This document shows positions 6,919 to 14,487 of a DNA stretch of 32,142 nucleotides, piece by piece. Each line of letters opens with the position of its first letter. Within the stretch, counting starts at the first letter, position 1. The position numbers and the translations under genes are program-made. Below the pieces are notes generated by a model that saw only the letters and a program-made list of their open reading frames with translations, was not told the DNA's origin and ran no database searches. Origin of the DNA: DTU018 sp964618175 (GTDB taxonomy: Bacteria; Bacillota; Syntrophomonadia; Syntrophomonadales; Syntrophomonadaceae); NCBI GenBank assembly GCA_964618175.1, contig CAZTZX010000017.1, positions 1 to 32,142 on the forward strand, read 5' to 3'.

Positions 6919-8262
6919 CTACTGGCGATTGGTGCGAGTCCAGATTTTCATTTCCTGAGCCTGTTTTATCAAATCATCACGGAAATCAGGATGGGCCAGA
7001 TTGACCATGGCTTCAGCTCTTTCCCAGGTGGACTTGCCTTTCAGCTGGGCCATCCCGTATTCGGTTACTATATATTGAACGATAGAACGAGGCACGGTAA
7101 CAACTGAACCGGGGGTCAAAGTTGGTTTGATGCGAGAATGCATATTGCCCTCTTTATCAGTAAAAGTTGAGCTTAAGGCAATAAAGCCTTTGCCCTTGCG
7201 GGAAGCAAAAGCTCCAAATATGAAGTCCAGTTGCCCACCAGTGCCGGAAATGTGACGGGTACCGGCGGTTTCTGAGCACACTTGTGAAAACAGATCCACT
7301 TCAATAGCACTGTTTATGGCAATTACCTTGTCATTTAAGGCAATGATACGCGGGTCGTTGGTATAATTAACTCCATAGGAGGCACATATGGGGTTGTGAT
7401 CCAGGAATTTATACAGCTTATCGGTACCCATGGCAAATGTATAGGTCATTTTATAGGTGTCAACATTTTTCCGAGCCCCGGTAATACGGCCCGCATTATA
7501 CATATCAACGCATGAATCCACCAGCATTTCAGTGTGGATCCCTAAGTCCAGCAGGTCACTATCAGCAATTTTAGCCCCAATAACATTGGGCAATCCTCCG
7601 ATGCCTAACTGTATAGTACAGCCGTCTTCGATGTCTTGCATGATGTAATCGGCAATCTTATAGTCTGTTTCAGTGGGTACTGCTTCCGGGATCTGGATCA
7701 AAGGGCTATGTTTACCTTCTACTACATGATTAACCTGACTAATATGGATCGATTCTCCGTTTCCTCCCAGACAATGAGGCACGTTTTCATTAACTTCAAC
7801 CACTATTGTTTTGGCTTTGCTCATATAGGCCGGAGTAACTGAGTTGGAAGGCCCCAGGTTAAAAAATCCCCTGGCATCCGGTTTGGTAACCTGGATAAAA
7901 GCTACGTCTACTGTTTCATACTTTTTGGTAATGCGCGGCCCCTGGTGATAAGTAATAGGAATATAATTACACAGATCCTGGTCATGTAGCATACGCCCAG
8001 CTTTACTCATATGCCAGTCTTCTAGCCAGAAATGCGTGCGGGAAGGATCAACCTGTACCACTTTAGGAACCTTGGTAAAGCTTACACTGCGAATACGCAC
8101 GTCGTGCAGTTCATTTACTCTTTTAGATAGCGCCTCATCTAGAGCCTCTGGGAACATAGCAAACTCACTATAAAAGACATGATCACCCGATTTTACTAAA
8201 TTGGCCGCTTGATCAGGGGTAATAAGCTTCTCTTGGTACTGCCATTTAACAATATCACTCAA
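6919..8262 (-). CDS. Acetyl-CoA hydrolase/transferase family CoA-transferase (butyryl- or 4-hydroxybutyrate-CoA:acetate type)
   Basis: A 447-residue class I-type CoA-transferase of the acetyl-CoA hydrolase/transferase family. It moves CoA between an acyl-CoA and a carboxylate such as acetate. Seen: the N-terminal domain with NLGPSNSVTPAYMSKAK, the CoA-site motif QLGIGGLPNVIG (about 218-229), GIHTEM with Glu245 at the position of the catalytic glutamate of 4-hydroxybutyrate CoA-transferase, and the C-terminal SGTGGQLDFIFGA (about 339-351). The family and length fit butyryl-CoA:acetate or 4-hydroxybutyrate CoA-transferases used in butyrate fermentation or syntrophic butyrate oxidation. The exact acyl substrate cannot be read from sequence. 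It starts at a TTG, eight bases after AAAGGAG. It stands alone, with no beta-oxidation genes nearby. Confidence 0.88.
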   Translation of the reverse strand: MSDIVKWQYQEKLITPDQAANLVKSGDHVFYSEFAMFPEALDEALSKRVNELHDVRIRSVSFTKVPKVVQVDPSRTHFWLEDWHMSKAGRMLHDQDLCNYIPITYHQGPRITKKYETVDVAFIQVTKPDARGFFNLGPSNSVTPAYMSKAKTIVVEVNENVPHCLGGNGESIHISQVNHVVEGKHSPLIQIPEAVPTETDYKIADYIMQDIEDGCTIQLGIGGLPNVIGAKIADSDLLDLGIHTEMLVDSCVDMYNAGRITGARKNVDTYKMTYTFAMGTDKLYKFLDHNPICASYGVNYTNDPRIIALNDKVIAINSAIEVDLFSQVCSETAGTRHISGTGGQLDFIFGAFASRKGKGFIALSSTFTDKEGNMHSRIKPTLTPGSVVTVPRSIVQYIVTEYGMAQLKGKSTWERAEAMVNLAHPDFRDDLIKQAQEMKIWTRTNRQ

Positions 8263-8498
8263 TGAAAATTCTCCTTTCGTTACTGTGTCTTTTTGATTAT
8301 CTGTAGCGAGGACTAAACTCAGGGTATAACTGATTTTGTATTATATGCACACATTCTATCAGGAATTATGATACGGCGGTAAAAACTTTATATTAGTAAT
8401 ATTCAAAAGTTTAGGACATCTACCTTAGTATTACAGCATAACCGATGGGCAAAGCTTTAATACTAAAAAAAGATTTAATCAATAAAGGAGGTAGGCAT

Positions 8499-8678
8499 AT
8501 GCAAGGAAGAGTATCCCGACAGGGCGATCATCTGCCAGGAGTAAAATGTGTAGTCAGCGACTGTCATTATTATGGTGATGGTGACCACTGCATGGCTTCA
8601 AAAATTGAAATCCAGCCGCCCCATGCCAGCGACACCCAGGATACCGACTGCGCTACATTTATCCCCAAATCCAGATAG
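8499..8678 (+). CDS. DUF1540-family small cysteine-rich protein
   Basis: A 59-residue protein with the DUF1540 pattern: VKCVVSDCHYYGDGDHCMASKIEI, then a final TDCATFIP. The four cysteines and one histidine suggest a small metal-binding fold; no function is established for the family, which is common in spore-forming Firmicutes. The reading frame is open 18 codons further upstream, but the ATG at 8499 follows a perfect AAAGGAGGT site, so this is the start. It has its own terminator immediately downstream and is transcribed away from the CoA-transferase gene. Confidence 0.88.
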   Translation: MQGRVSRQGDHLPGVKCVVSDCHYYGDGDHCMASKIEIQPPHASDTQDTDCATFIPKSR

Positions 8679-8690
8679 CTTTTTGTTATA

Positions 8691-8716
8691 GAAAAACGCG
8701 CTAGGCGCGGTTTTTT
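8691..8716 (+). terminator. Intrinsic terminator after the DUF1540 gene
   Basis: A short GC stem CGCGC/GCGCG (8697-8701 and 8705-8709) with a TAG loop is preceded by five A and followed by six T. It begins 12 bp after the stop codon. Confidence 0.8.
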
Positions 8717-8811
8717 GTTGAATAAGGCGCATTTACATTGCCTTCCCTGGTTCCAAGCACCATTAAAAAGTGCTATGGTGATTATATCTGAGGCCATTAG
8801 GGGGTAATTGT

Positions 8812-9429
8812 ATGTACAAGCAAGCGATCCAGAGTTTATCAGGTCGTCAGGCGAAGATACTGGGACACGAGGATTATTTCGAATCAGCTGTCATTCTGCC
8901 TCTGGTGGAGAAAGATGGCCAATACTGGATCCTGTTTCAAAAACGGGCTGCCAATATACATCAACCAGGTGAAATTTCCTTTCCCGGCGGAAAAATAGAA
9001 CCAGAAGATAGCAGTCCGCAAGAGGCAGCTATAAGGGAGACATGTGAGGAAATAGGGTTAAGACCCGAGGACATACAACTAATTGCGCCCTTGGATATTA
9101 TGGTAAGTCCTTTAAACACGATCGTTTATCCTTTTTTGGGCGAAATAATCAACTTTGATTTGATTCAAGCCAATCCTGCTGAAGTTGCTGAACTTTTTTA
9201 TGTGCCGCTTGATTTCTTTCTTAATTGTGATCCGTTATACAAACCGATTGCGCTTTCCATGTCTGCGCCAGAAGATTTTCCCTTTGACATGATACCGCAA
9301 GGAAAAGCCTACCCTTTTATGAAGGGAATATGGCCCCAATTCTTTTATGTATGGGGAGATCGAGTAATATGGGGTTTGACCGCACGAATTCTAACTCATT
9401 TCCTGAGGCTATTAAAATCAGCTCGCTAG
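8812..9429 (+). CDS. Nudix hydrolase, CoA-pyrophosphatase (NudL/UPF0035)-like
   Basis: A 205-residue Nudix protein. The segment FQKRAANIHQPGEISFPGGK followed by EAAIRETCEEIGL combines the UPF0035 signature (H-x-x-GE-x-SFPGG) with the Nudix box (REx2EExGL) at about residues 44-83. Characterised members hydrolyse CoA and its derivatives to phosphopantetheine and 3',5'-ADP using Mg or Mn. The start ATG follows AGGGGG by 7 nt. The gene stands alone and converges with the NERD gene. CoA substrate is inferred from the UPF0035 signature; other dinucleotide pyrophosphates are possible. Confidence 0.87.
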   Translation: MYKQAIQSLSGRQAKILGHEDYFESAVILPLVEKDGQYWILFQKRAANIHQPGEISFPGGKIEPEDSSPQEAAIRETCEEIGLRPEDIQLIAPLDIMVSPLNTIVYPFLGEIINFDLIQANPAEVAELFYVPLDFFLNCDPLYKPIALSMSAPEDFPFDMIPQGKAYPFMKGIWPQFFYVWGDRVIWGLTARILTHFLRLLKSAR

Positions 9430-9495
9430 TGGAGAAGCCAAATCGGTGGGCTACATAGTGGGCATTACAATCTGGTTGTTCTTAAGCCGGAAGAA

Positions 9496-9516
9496 CAGCT
9501 CAGCGCGCCTGAGCTG
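9496..9516. repeat. Hairpin between convergent Nudix and NERD genes
   Basis: A perfect 8-bp inverted repeat (CAGCTCAG and CTGAGCTG, 5-nt loop) overlaps the stop of the NERD gene. A second, weaker GTTCTT/AAGAAC hairpin lies just before it. Neither has a clear T run, but their place between convergent genes suggests a transcription-end function. Confidence 0.4.
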
Positions 9517-10168
9517 CCGAGTTCATGTTTTCGATATGCTGGCATATTTTCTTAATAGTGCGCGGATAAAGGGTTATTTTCCCCTGCTGATAATTTCGAA
9601 TGTAAGGCAGCAGTTCATGCCGTCCCATTATGGGAATGGAACTGTCACGACCTTTGTTAACACGTAACGTGATATTATCGCAAGACAGGACAATAATACC
9701 CTGGGTGGGCAAATTACGAACACCCACTACTTTGTTAAGAAAACCCTTTAAACGATACTCATGAGAATCAACTTGTCCAGCCGGGTTGTTGATTATTTTG
9801 GAATAACCACTTTTTTTATGTAGTATCCAATTCTGCTGACTGTCAATGTCAATGATACCACCGCGTTCCCCGCCATAGTTCTTGGTCTCAATATGAAAGA
9901 TACCGTTAGGCCCTACTACTAGGGTGTCATATTCATTGGTATGGTCGGGATCGGGTCCCAGCTTAATATTATGATAGACCCGATATCTTGAATTGGGCTT
10001 TTGCAGTACCCTCAGGACAGCCTGAACCTTATATTCTCCACGGTCGCCGCTTTTCATTATTGCTTTCTTGGTCTGATATTGTTTTTCCCGTTTGTTTAGA
10101 GCCCAGATAAAATAAAGGGCTACCCCCAAAACAATAATAATGGGGGTGATTAGCCATAAATTGTGCAC
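9500..10168 (-). CDS. Membrane-anchored NERD-domain (nuclease-related) protein
   Basis: A 222-residue protein with one N-terminal membrane helix (about residues 4-24) followed by KREKQ, giving a cytoplasmic body. Residues about 40-150 match the NERD domain (PF08378): GDRGEYKVQAVL, then EYDTLVVGPNGIFHIETKNYGG. Asp81, Glu94 and Lys96 form the PD-(D/E)xK nuclease-like triad and are all present. NERD proteins are thought to act in DNA processing, but the biological role is unknown. The start is GTG, with GAGGAG six bases before it. It is a single gene, convergent with the Nudix gene. A similar membrane-anchored nuclease-fold protein is encoded 4 kb away. Confidence 0.87.
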   Translation of the reverse strand: MHNLWLITPIIIVLGVALYFIWALNKREKQYQTKKAIMKSGDRGEYKVQAVLRVLQKPNSRYRVYHNIKLGPDPDHTNEYDTLVVGPNGIFHIETKNYGGERGGIIDIDSQQNWILHKKSGYSKIINNPAGQVDSHEYRLKGFLNKVVGVRNLPTQGIIVLSCDNITLRVNKGRDSSIPIMGRHELLPYIRNYQQGKITLYPRTIKKICQHIENMNSAAQAR

Positions 10169-10396
10169 GTCTTACTCCTCTTAAATATATAATCACTATT
10201 AATTATAGCAAAATAATTTGGTTTTGCTTAGTAATTCTTTATCTATGATCACAATAATTAACGCTATCCTCGACAAAAAGTACTGTCCACTCAAGTCAAT
10301 GGCGTCGCTCTAGTAAGATCAATGTCTATTTAGGCAGAAATTAATCTGAAAACATGGTATTCTTTTAAGGAATGACCTGGATTTGAAGGTGCGGAT

Positions 10397-11188
10397 ATGG
10401 ACTACAAAATCTATCCTCTATATAATGGTGCTTTCACTGTACACTTCGGTGACCAGCATATATTCCCCACTGTACAAAGCATCCCCAGTTTCTGTTTTTT
10501 GTTGATAGGATCTGACCATAAGCCGGTGTTGGTAGACACTGGGTTTGACCCTCAATATATTCCCGGCATAGATTCAACTGCCGATCGCAAACCAGAAAAC
10601 GAACTGGCTGCGGCTCTGTCCAGACATGGGTTAGTGCCAGCCGACATAGAGCTGATAATACAAACTCATTTACATTGGGATCATACCGGAGGAATGAGAT
10701 TATTTCCGCAGGCTCGCTTTGTGCTACAAACCCAGGAGTTGTTATACTTACAGCAGCTACCCCAGATTGAAGAGTGTTCCTTCTGTCCCCTGCACTGGCT
10801 GCCCTTGATGGGTCGCTTTATGACCGTTAACGGAACTACCACCATCAAACCAGGTCTGCGGGTGCACCTGACTGGCAAACATACAGGTGGACATCAGGTA
10901 GTTGAAGTAACCACGGCTTCTGGTCAATACATTCTGGCTGGAGACGCCCCTTTTAATTATGATTACATGTGGGAAAGCATTCCTCAACAATACTGGGAGA
11001 GCTTTCGCCAAGGGCCGGGGCATGCTCAGTTTTGGTCAGCCGAAGTACGCCCCCAACTTGATGCCTTTCTGAGCAGCAACCCTCCTGACACTGACAACAT
11101 ACCACTCCAAGATATAAAACAATTGCCCGGCCAACTGATTTTATCCCATGACAACCGCTGGTTGGATACTCTCAGCCTGCCCGGTTAG
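10397..11188 (+). CDS. MBL-fold metallohydrolase, AHL-lactonase-like subgroup
   Basis: A 263-residue metallo-beta-lactamase-fold hydrolase. The metal motif is THLHWDH (His91, His93, Asp95, His96), followed by a downstream histidine in HTGGHQVVEV (His162 or the later one) and the bridging aspartate in LAGDAPFNYD. The order and spacing fit the subgroup annotated as N-acyl-homoserine-lactone lactonase-like, but this subgroup is broad and the substrate is unknown. Start ATG with GAAGGTG upstream. It lies 93 bp upstream of dinB on the same strand; the LexA box between them suggests separate control. Confidence 0.85.
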   Translation: MDYKIYPLYNGAFTVHFGDQHIFPTVQSIPSFCFLLIGSDHKPVLVDTGFDPQYIPGIDSTADRKPENELAAALSRHGLVPADIELIIQTHLHWDHTGGMRLFPQARFVLQTQELLYLQQLPQIEECSFCPLHWLPLMGRFMTVNGTTTIKPGLRVHLTGKHTGGHQVVEVTTASGQYILAGDAPFNYDYMWESIPQQYWESFRQGPGHAQFWSAEVRPQLDAFLSSNPPDTDNIPLQDIKQLPGQLILSHDNRWLDTLSLPG

Positions 11189-11256
11189 CTTCTTGCCAGT
11201 CCAGGATATTGCCACTTTCCTATTCAGGCTGGTTTTCATATAATATAAAGTATATA

Positions 11257-11270
11257 CAAACGCCTGTTCG
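11257..11270 (+). promoter_or_regulatory. Predicted LexA (DinR) box before dinB
   Basis: The minus-strand reading CGAACAGGCGTTTG matches the Firmicutes LexA consensus CGAACRNRYGTTYC at 13 of 14 positions. It lies 12 bp before the dinB start, just after an AT-rich promoter-like stretch (TATAAT at 11239). This places dinB in the SOS regulon. Confidence 0.7.
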
Positions 11271-11281
11271 GAGATGAAACC

Positions 11282-12439
11282 ATGCACATCCTGCACTGTG
11301 ACCTCGACGCCTTTTTCGCCTCGGTTGAACAACGTGACCATCCGGAGCTTAAAGGTAAACCGGTTGTTATTGGGGCACCCCCTAATAGCCGCGGGGTGGT
11401 ATCAACCTGTTCTTATGAAGCGAGACAATATGGTATCAGATCGGCCCTGCCCTCCAGCCAGGCTTATCGGCTTTGCCCGCAGGCAATATTCTTGCCCCCC
11501 GACATGGAGCGCTATCAGGAGGCTTCCCGTCAAGTTTTTAATATTTTGACTGACTATACTCCGATGATCGAAGCACTGTCCATAGATGAAGCCTTTTTGG
11601 ATCTGTCCGGCAGTCATATGCTTTGGGGAAGTTCGCTGGAAATCGGTACCCAAATACGTCAGCGAGTGAAAGACGAATCGGGTCTGAACATATCGGTCGG
11701 CATCGCTGCCAATAAATTCCTGGCCAAGCTAGCCACTAACCTCTGCAAACCCAATGGTATGATGGAGTTCACCAGTGATATGCTAGTTACCCTATTGCCT
11801 ACTCTTTCAGTTGATAACCTGTGGGGCATAGGTTCGATAAGCACCCGCCGCTTGAACCGTAACGGCTTATATACTGTGCAGGATCTATTGGACGCACCGG
11901 TCGAACTCATAACTGCCTTGCTCGGCAACAATGCCGATTTCATCATAGGGTTAGCCAAAGGCATAGATGATCGCCCGGTTACTCCTGGGGAAGAAGCCAA
12001 GTCGATTGGTAATGAAATCACTTTCAGAAACAACATCAGCAGCCAGGAGGTCATTGAGCAAGTACTGTTAGAGCTATCCGAAAAAGTAGCTTATCGGCTC
12101 CGTATGGCTGGACGCAAGTGCCAGACCATAACTGTTAAGCTGCGTACACCTGATTTTCATACCTCGAGCCGCAGTAAAACCTGTCCCACAGCGGCAGATG
12201 ATCATCGTACTATATTTGAGACAGCTCGGGAGCTCTATCAACGATCCGGTCTGCTAGAAAAGCCCTTGCGTCTGGTCGGTATAACGGCTAGCCGCCTACA
12301 GGGCGGGGAGATCGAGCAGCCCAGTCTTTTCAGAAACTCCGGACAGGCCATCGATGCGGTGGTTGACCACTTAAATAAAAAGTTTTCCACCGGGACTATA
12401 ATACCCGCCAGCCTAATAAATGCCCGTGAAAATGACTGA
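11282..12439 (+). CDS. dinB: DNA polymerase IV (Y-family translesion polymerase)
   Basis: A 385-residue Y-family polymerase of normal length. The metal-binding aspartate is in HILHCDLDAFFASVEQ and the catalytic SIDEAFLDL has Asp102 and Glu103. Conserved GIAANKFLAKLAT, the helix-hairpin-helix around LWGIGSISTRRLNRNGL, and the little-finger region follow. The C-terminal QPSLF fits the beta-clamp binding motif QxxLF. It copies past damaged template bases and is error-prone. The start ATG has GGAG upstream. The LexA box immediately before the gene indicates DNA-damage induction. Confidence 0.95.
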   Translation: MHILHCDLDAFFASVEQRDHPELKGKPVVIGAPPNSRGVVSTCSYEARQYGIRSALPSSQAYRLCPQAIFLPPDMERYQEASRQVFNILTDYTPMIEALSIDEAFLDLSGSHMLWGSSLEIGTQIRQRVKDESGLNISVGIAANKFLAKLATNLCKPNGMMEFTSDMLVTLLPTLSVDNLWGIGSISTRRLNRNGLYTVQDLLDAPVELITALLGNNADFIIGLAKGIDDRPVTPGEEAKSIGNEITFRNNISSQEVIEQVLLELSEKVAYRLRMAGRKCQTITVKLRTPDFHTSSRSKTCPTAADDHRTIFETARELYQRSGLLEKPLRLVGITASRLQGGEIEQPSLFRNSGQAIDAVVDHLNKKFSTGTIIPASLINAREND

Positions 12440-12470
12440 TCCATCCAGCAGACTAGTCTTATATTGGATT

Positions 12471-12498
12471 AAAAGTCCTATAAATTATTAGGACTTTT
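12471..12498 (+). terminator. Intrinsic terminator after dinB
   Basis: A perfect 10-bp stem (AAAAGTCCTA with TAGGACTTTT, 8-nt loop) begins 31 bp after the dinB stop. The arms carry the A and T runs themselves, so it could work in both directions. Confidence 0.75.
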
Positions 12499-12511
12499 CG
12501 ACAAAATAGGA

Positions 12512-12540
12512 TTGTTTGTTTGTCCTACCTAGTGTAAAAT
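12512..12540 (+). promoter_or_regulatory. Promoter of the diguanylate cyclase gene
   Basis: TTGTTT (12512-12517) and TAAAAT (12535-12540) are separated by exactly 17 bp, between the dinB terminator and the GGDEF gene. This fits a housekeeping sigma promoter. Confidence 0.6.
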
Positions 12541-12570
12541 ATATCCATCGGAGAGGATGGAAAAACAAGG

Positions 12571-13605
12571 ATGAATAGTTACGAATCCTACCAACAAGTT
12601 CATCTGAGATATGGCATTAGCGGTAAACGTAATCAATCGCAACGCTATACCTTGGCCATTCTAAGGCTGCTGGTAGTCAGCGTTATTCTTGTCTGCTACT
12701 TTGTTTTGAATCGGGATCTGGGCCGGCAATTTTCGGTGTTGCTAATCACAGCCTGGCTGTTGTCTTTTTTCATTGTTCTTTTTGTTGTTAGGAATAGTTC
12801 CTTTTCTGAGTGGCTATCCAGCAAGCGTTATGTCGAATTTTTCTTTGATGAAATACTTATTTTCGTGGCCTGTTTTTATTCTGGTGGTTTGCATTCCCCC
12901 TACATATTTACCCTTTATCTACCACTGCTGGTTCATGCGGTAGCACCCCTATCGTTTCGATTGTTGGTGGTTGCGCTGGTAACCATAACCAACCTTTTTC
13001 TTATCGCGGTGACCGGCACACCCGACTGGTCTCTATTCGTTCACCTTATGGCATCTGTGTTGCTGGGCGCAGTGTTTATTAACATTTTAGTCTATAATGA
13101 TCTACGAATTCTATCCGCTTATGCCATTCATGATGGACTGACCGGTCTGTATTCTTATCAGTACTTTTGGGATCAACTGCACTCCATGATGGAGCCTAGC
13201 AGTCAAATCAAGACCTTCAGTCTCATTATGATAGATTTGGATGACTTTAAGCGACTGAACGATGACCACGGCCATCTGGAAGGTGACCGGGTACTGCGAG
13301 AAATTGCAGATACTATTAAAACGCAGGTGCGTGATAGTGATTTGGTGGCCCGTTACGGCGGGGATGAATTTGCCATAGTATTGCCCGATATGGGTTATCA
13401 GAGGTGCCGTTCCGTGGTAGACCGTCTCTCCACAGCCATAGTTGAGCTAGGTTATTTTCACCATGTGTCCATCGGAGCGGCACTTTATCCTGAGGAAGCT
13501 GACACCGCCGAAGAGCTGGTAAATCTGGCCGATACCAGAATGTACCGCCAGAAACACAGTAACAAGAATCAGGTAGATCCTGATCAACCAACTTTCACCA
13601 GCTAA
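12571..13605 (+). CDS. Membrane diguanylate cyclase (GGDEF domain)
   Basis: A 344-residue protein that should make the second messenger c-di-GMP from two GTP. Residues about 28-175 form roughly six membrane helices with no recognised sensor domain. The GGDEF domain covers about 185-340, beginning DGLTGLYSYQYFWDQL. The signature GGDEF is intact at 263-267. Arg254-Asp257 (RDSD) lies five residues before it and forms the RxxD inhibitory site, so product inhibition is expected. The domain end VSIGAALYPE is typical. No EAL domain is attached. The gene has its own promoter and sits just before tRNA-Leu. Confidence 0.93.
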   Translation: MNSYESYQQVHLRYGISGKRNQSQRYTLAILRLLVVSVILVCYFVLNRDLGRQFSVLLITAWLLSFFIVLFVVRNSSFSEWLSSKRYVEFFFDEILIFVACFYSGGLHSPYIFTLYLPLLVHAVAPLSFRLLVVALVTITNLFLIAVTGTPDWSLFVHLMASVLLGAVFINILVYNDLRILSAYAIHDGLTGLYSYQYFWDQLHSMMEPSSQIKTFSLIMIDLDDFKRLNDDHGHLEGDRVLREIADTIKTQVRDSDLVARYGGDEFAIVLPDMGYQRCRSVVDRLSTAIVELGYFHHVSIGAALYPEEADTAEELVNLADTRMYRQKHSNKNQVDPDQPTFTS

Positions 13606-13631
13606 AGGTGCAATTAGTATAGTTTATCTGG

Positions 13632-13660
13632 TTGAAAAGCTGCCAGGAAGCTAGTATAAT
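13632..13660 (+). promoter_or_regulatory. Promoter of tRNA-Leu
   Basis: TTGAAA (13632-13637) and a consensus TATAAT (13655-13660) are 17 bp apart. The -10 ends 14 bp before the tRNA. Confidence 0.75.
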
Positions 13661-13674
13661 AACTTTTGTATCCT

Positions 13675-13759
13675 GCGGGTGTGTCGGAACTGGCAGACGA
13701 GCGTGACTTAGGATCACGTGCCGCAAGGCGTGGGGGTTCAAGTCCCTTCACCCGCACCA
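13675..13759 (+). tRNA. tRNA-Leu (anticodon UAG), CCA encoded
   Basis: The acceptor stem GCGGGTG pairs with CACCCGC. The anticodon arm CGTGA-CTTAGGA-TCACG gives the loop anticodon TAG, reading CUA leucine codons. A long variable arm, as in class II tRNAs, and the T-loop GGTTCAAGTCC follow. The 3' ACCA is encoded. The size of 85 nt fits tRNA-Leu. Confidence 0.96.
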
Positions 13760-13769
13760 TAGTAAAATT

Positions 13770-13795
13770 GAGGCCTTAGGGCCTCTTTTATTTTT
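13770..13795 (+). terminator. Intrinsic terminator after tRNA-Leu
   Basis: The stem GAGGCC/GGCCTC with a TTAG loop is followed by TTTTATTTTT. It begins 11 bp after the tRNA. In the reverse direction it is followed by AATTTTA, so it may also serve the convergent Mrr-like gene, whose stop lies at its edge. Confidence 0.85.
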
Positions 13796-14318
13796 CCCTT
13801 CGCACGGTTCCCAGGCCATCACTGCTGTTATCCCGGCTAATAGGAGAATTATAGTCAGCTTTGTTCCCGGTTGACTGGGTCAGTTCTTGGATGAGATCAT
13901 GGCGATCCATGGTTATCACCTGATTGGCCTTGGCAACCTGCCGCGCCCCATTGCTGAAAAAATGATTGGTAACTACAATCGCTCGTTCGCATTTTAAATG
14001 TTTACGAGTAGCTATAGCATCCTCGATGGCCTTAATGTTGACTTTACGGCGGTTGCGTCGGGCTTGTATGACGTAACTAACTCCATTGCTGGTAGCCACC
14101 AAGGTACTGACATTATCAGCATAATTAACCCGACGAACCTGATAGCCCATGCGGCAAAACAGCATAGCCAGATAGCGTTCGAAAAAAACCTCATCCATAA
14201 AATCCAAATCCGCCCCCATGGTTTTATAAGTGGAGCTGCGCTGTATCCACCATATTACGGCCAAGAAAACTAAAAAGACTATAATTATTACTGTGGCGAT
14301 CGCCAGTAAATTATTCAT
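13788..14318 (-). CDS. Membrane-anchored Mrr-like restriction-endonuclease-fold protein with degenerate active site
   Basis: A 176-residue protein with one N-terminal membrane helix (about 4-25). The body resembles the Mrr catalytic domain (PF04471): FFERYLAMLFCRMGYQVRRV, then YVIQARRNRRKV, KAIEDAIATRKHLKCERAIVVTNHFFS and the final ITMDRHDLIQEL. Active Mrr domains have DxGxDL and QAKR; here the second Asp is Thr72 (DNVSTLV) and the catalytic Lys is Arg87 (QARR). It is therefore probably not an active nuclease and may bind DNA or another partner at the membrane. The start ATG has GGGGAGGA upstream. The function is unknown. Confidence 0.75.
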   Translation of the reverse strand: MNNLLAIATVIIIVFLVFLAVIWWIQRSSTYKTMGADLDFMDEVFFERYLAMLFCRMGYQVRRVNYADNVSTLVATSNGVSYVIQARRNRRKVNIKAIEDAIATRKHLKCERAIVVTNHFFSNGARQVAKANQVITMDRHDLIQELTQSTGNKADYNSPISRDNSSDGLGTVRREK

Positions 14319-14487
14319 ACCCGGTTTATCCTCCCCCTACGGCATATTTTACCATAACACTGGCTCTTAAATATGGGGATACCTGTCCTTATTACCGACA
14401 ATTAGATGATATTACCAGCCTTACTGTAAGGAATTATCAGACAGTTCGTATTTAGGGTTAACATCCATAAATATGGGGGGAGATAAC

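Noticed and set aside
12557..12574. A five-codon mini-ORF overlapping the start of the GGDEF gene as ATGA
   Set aside because: The purine-rich site touches its ATG with no spacing, so initiation there is unlikely; the overlap is probably chance.
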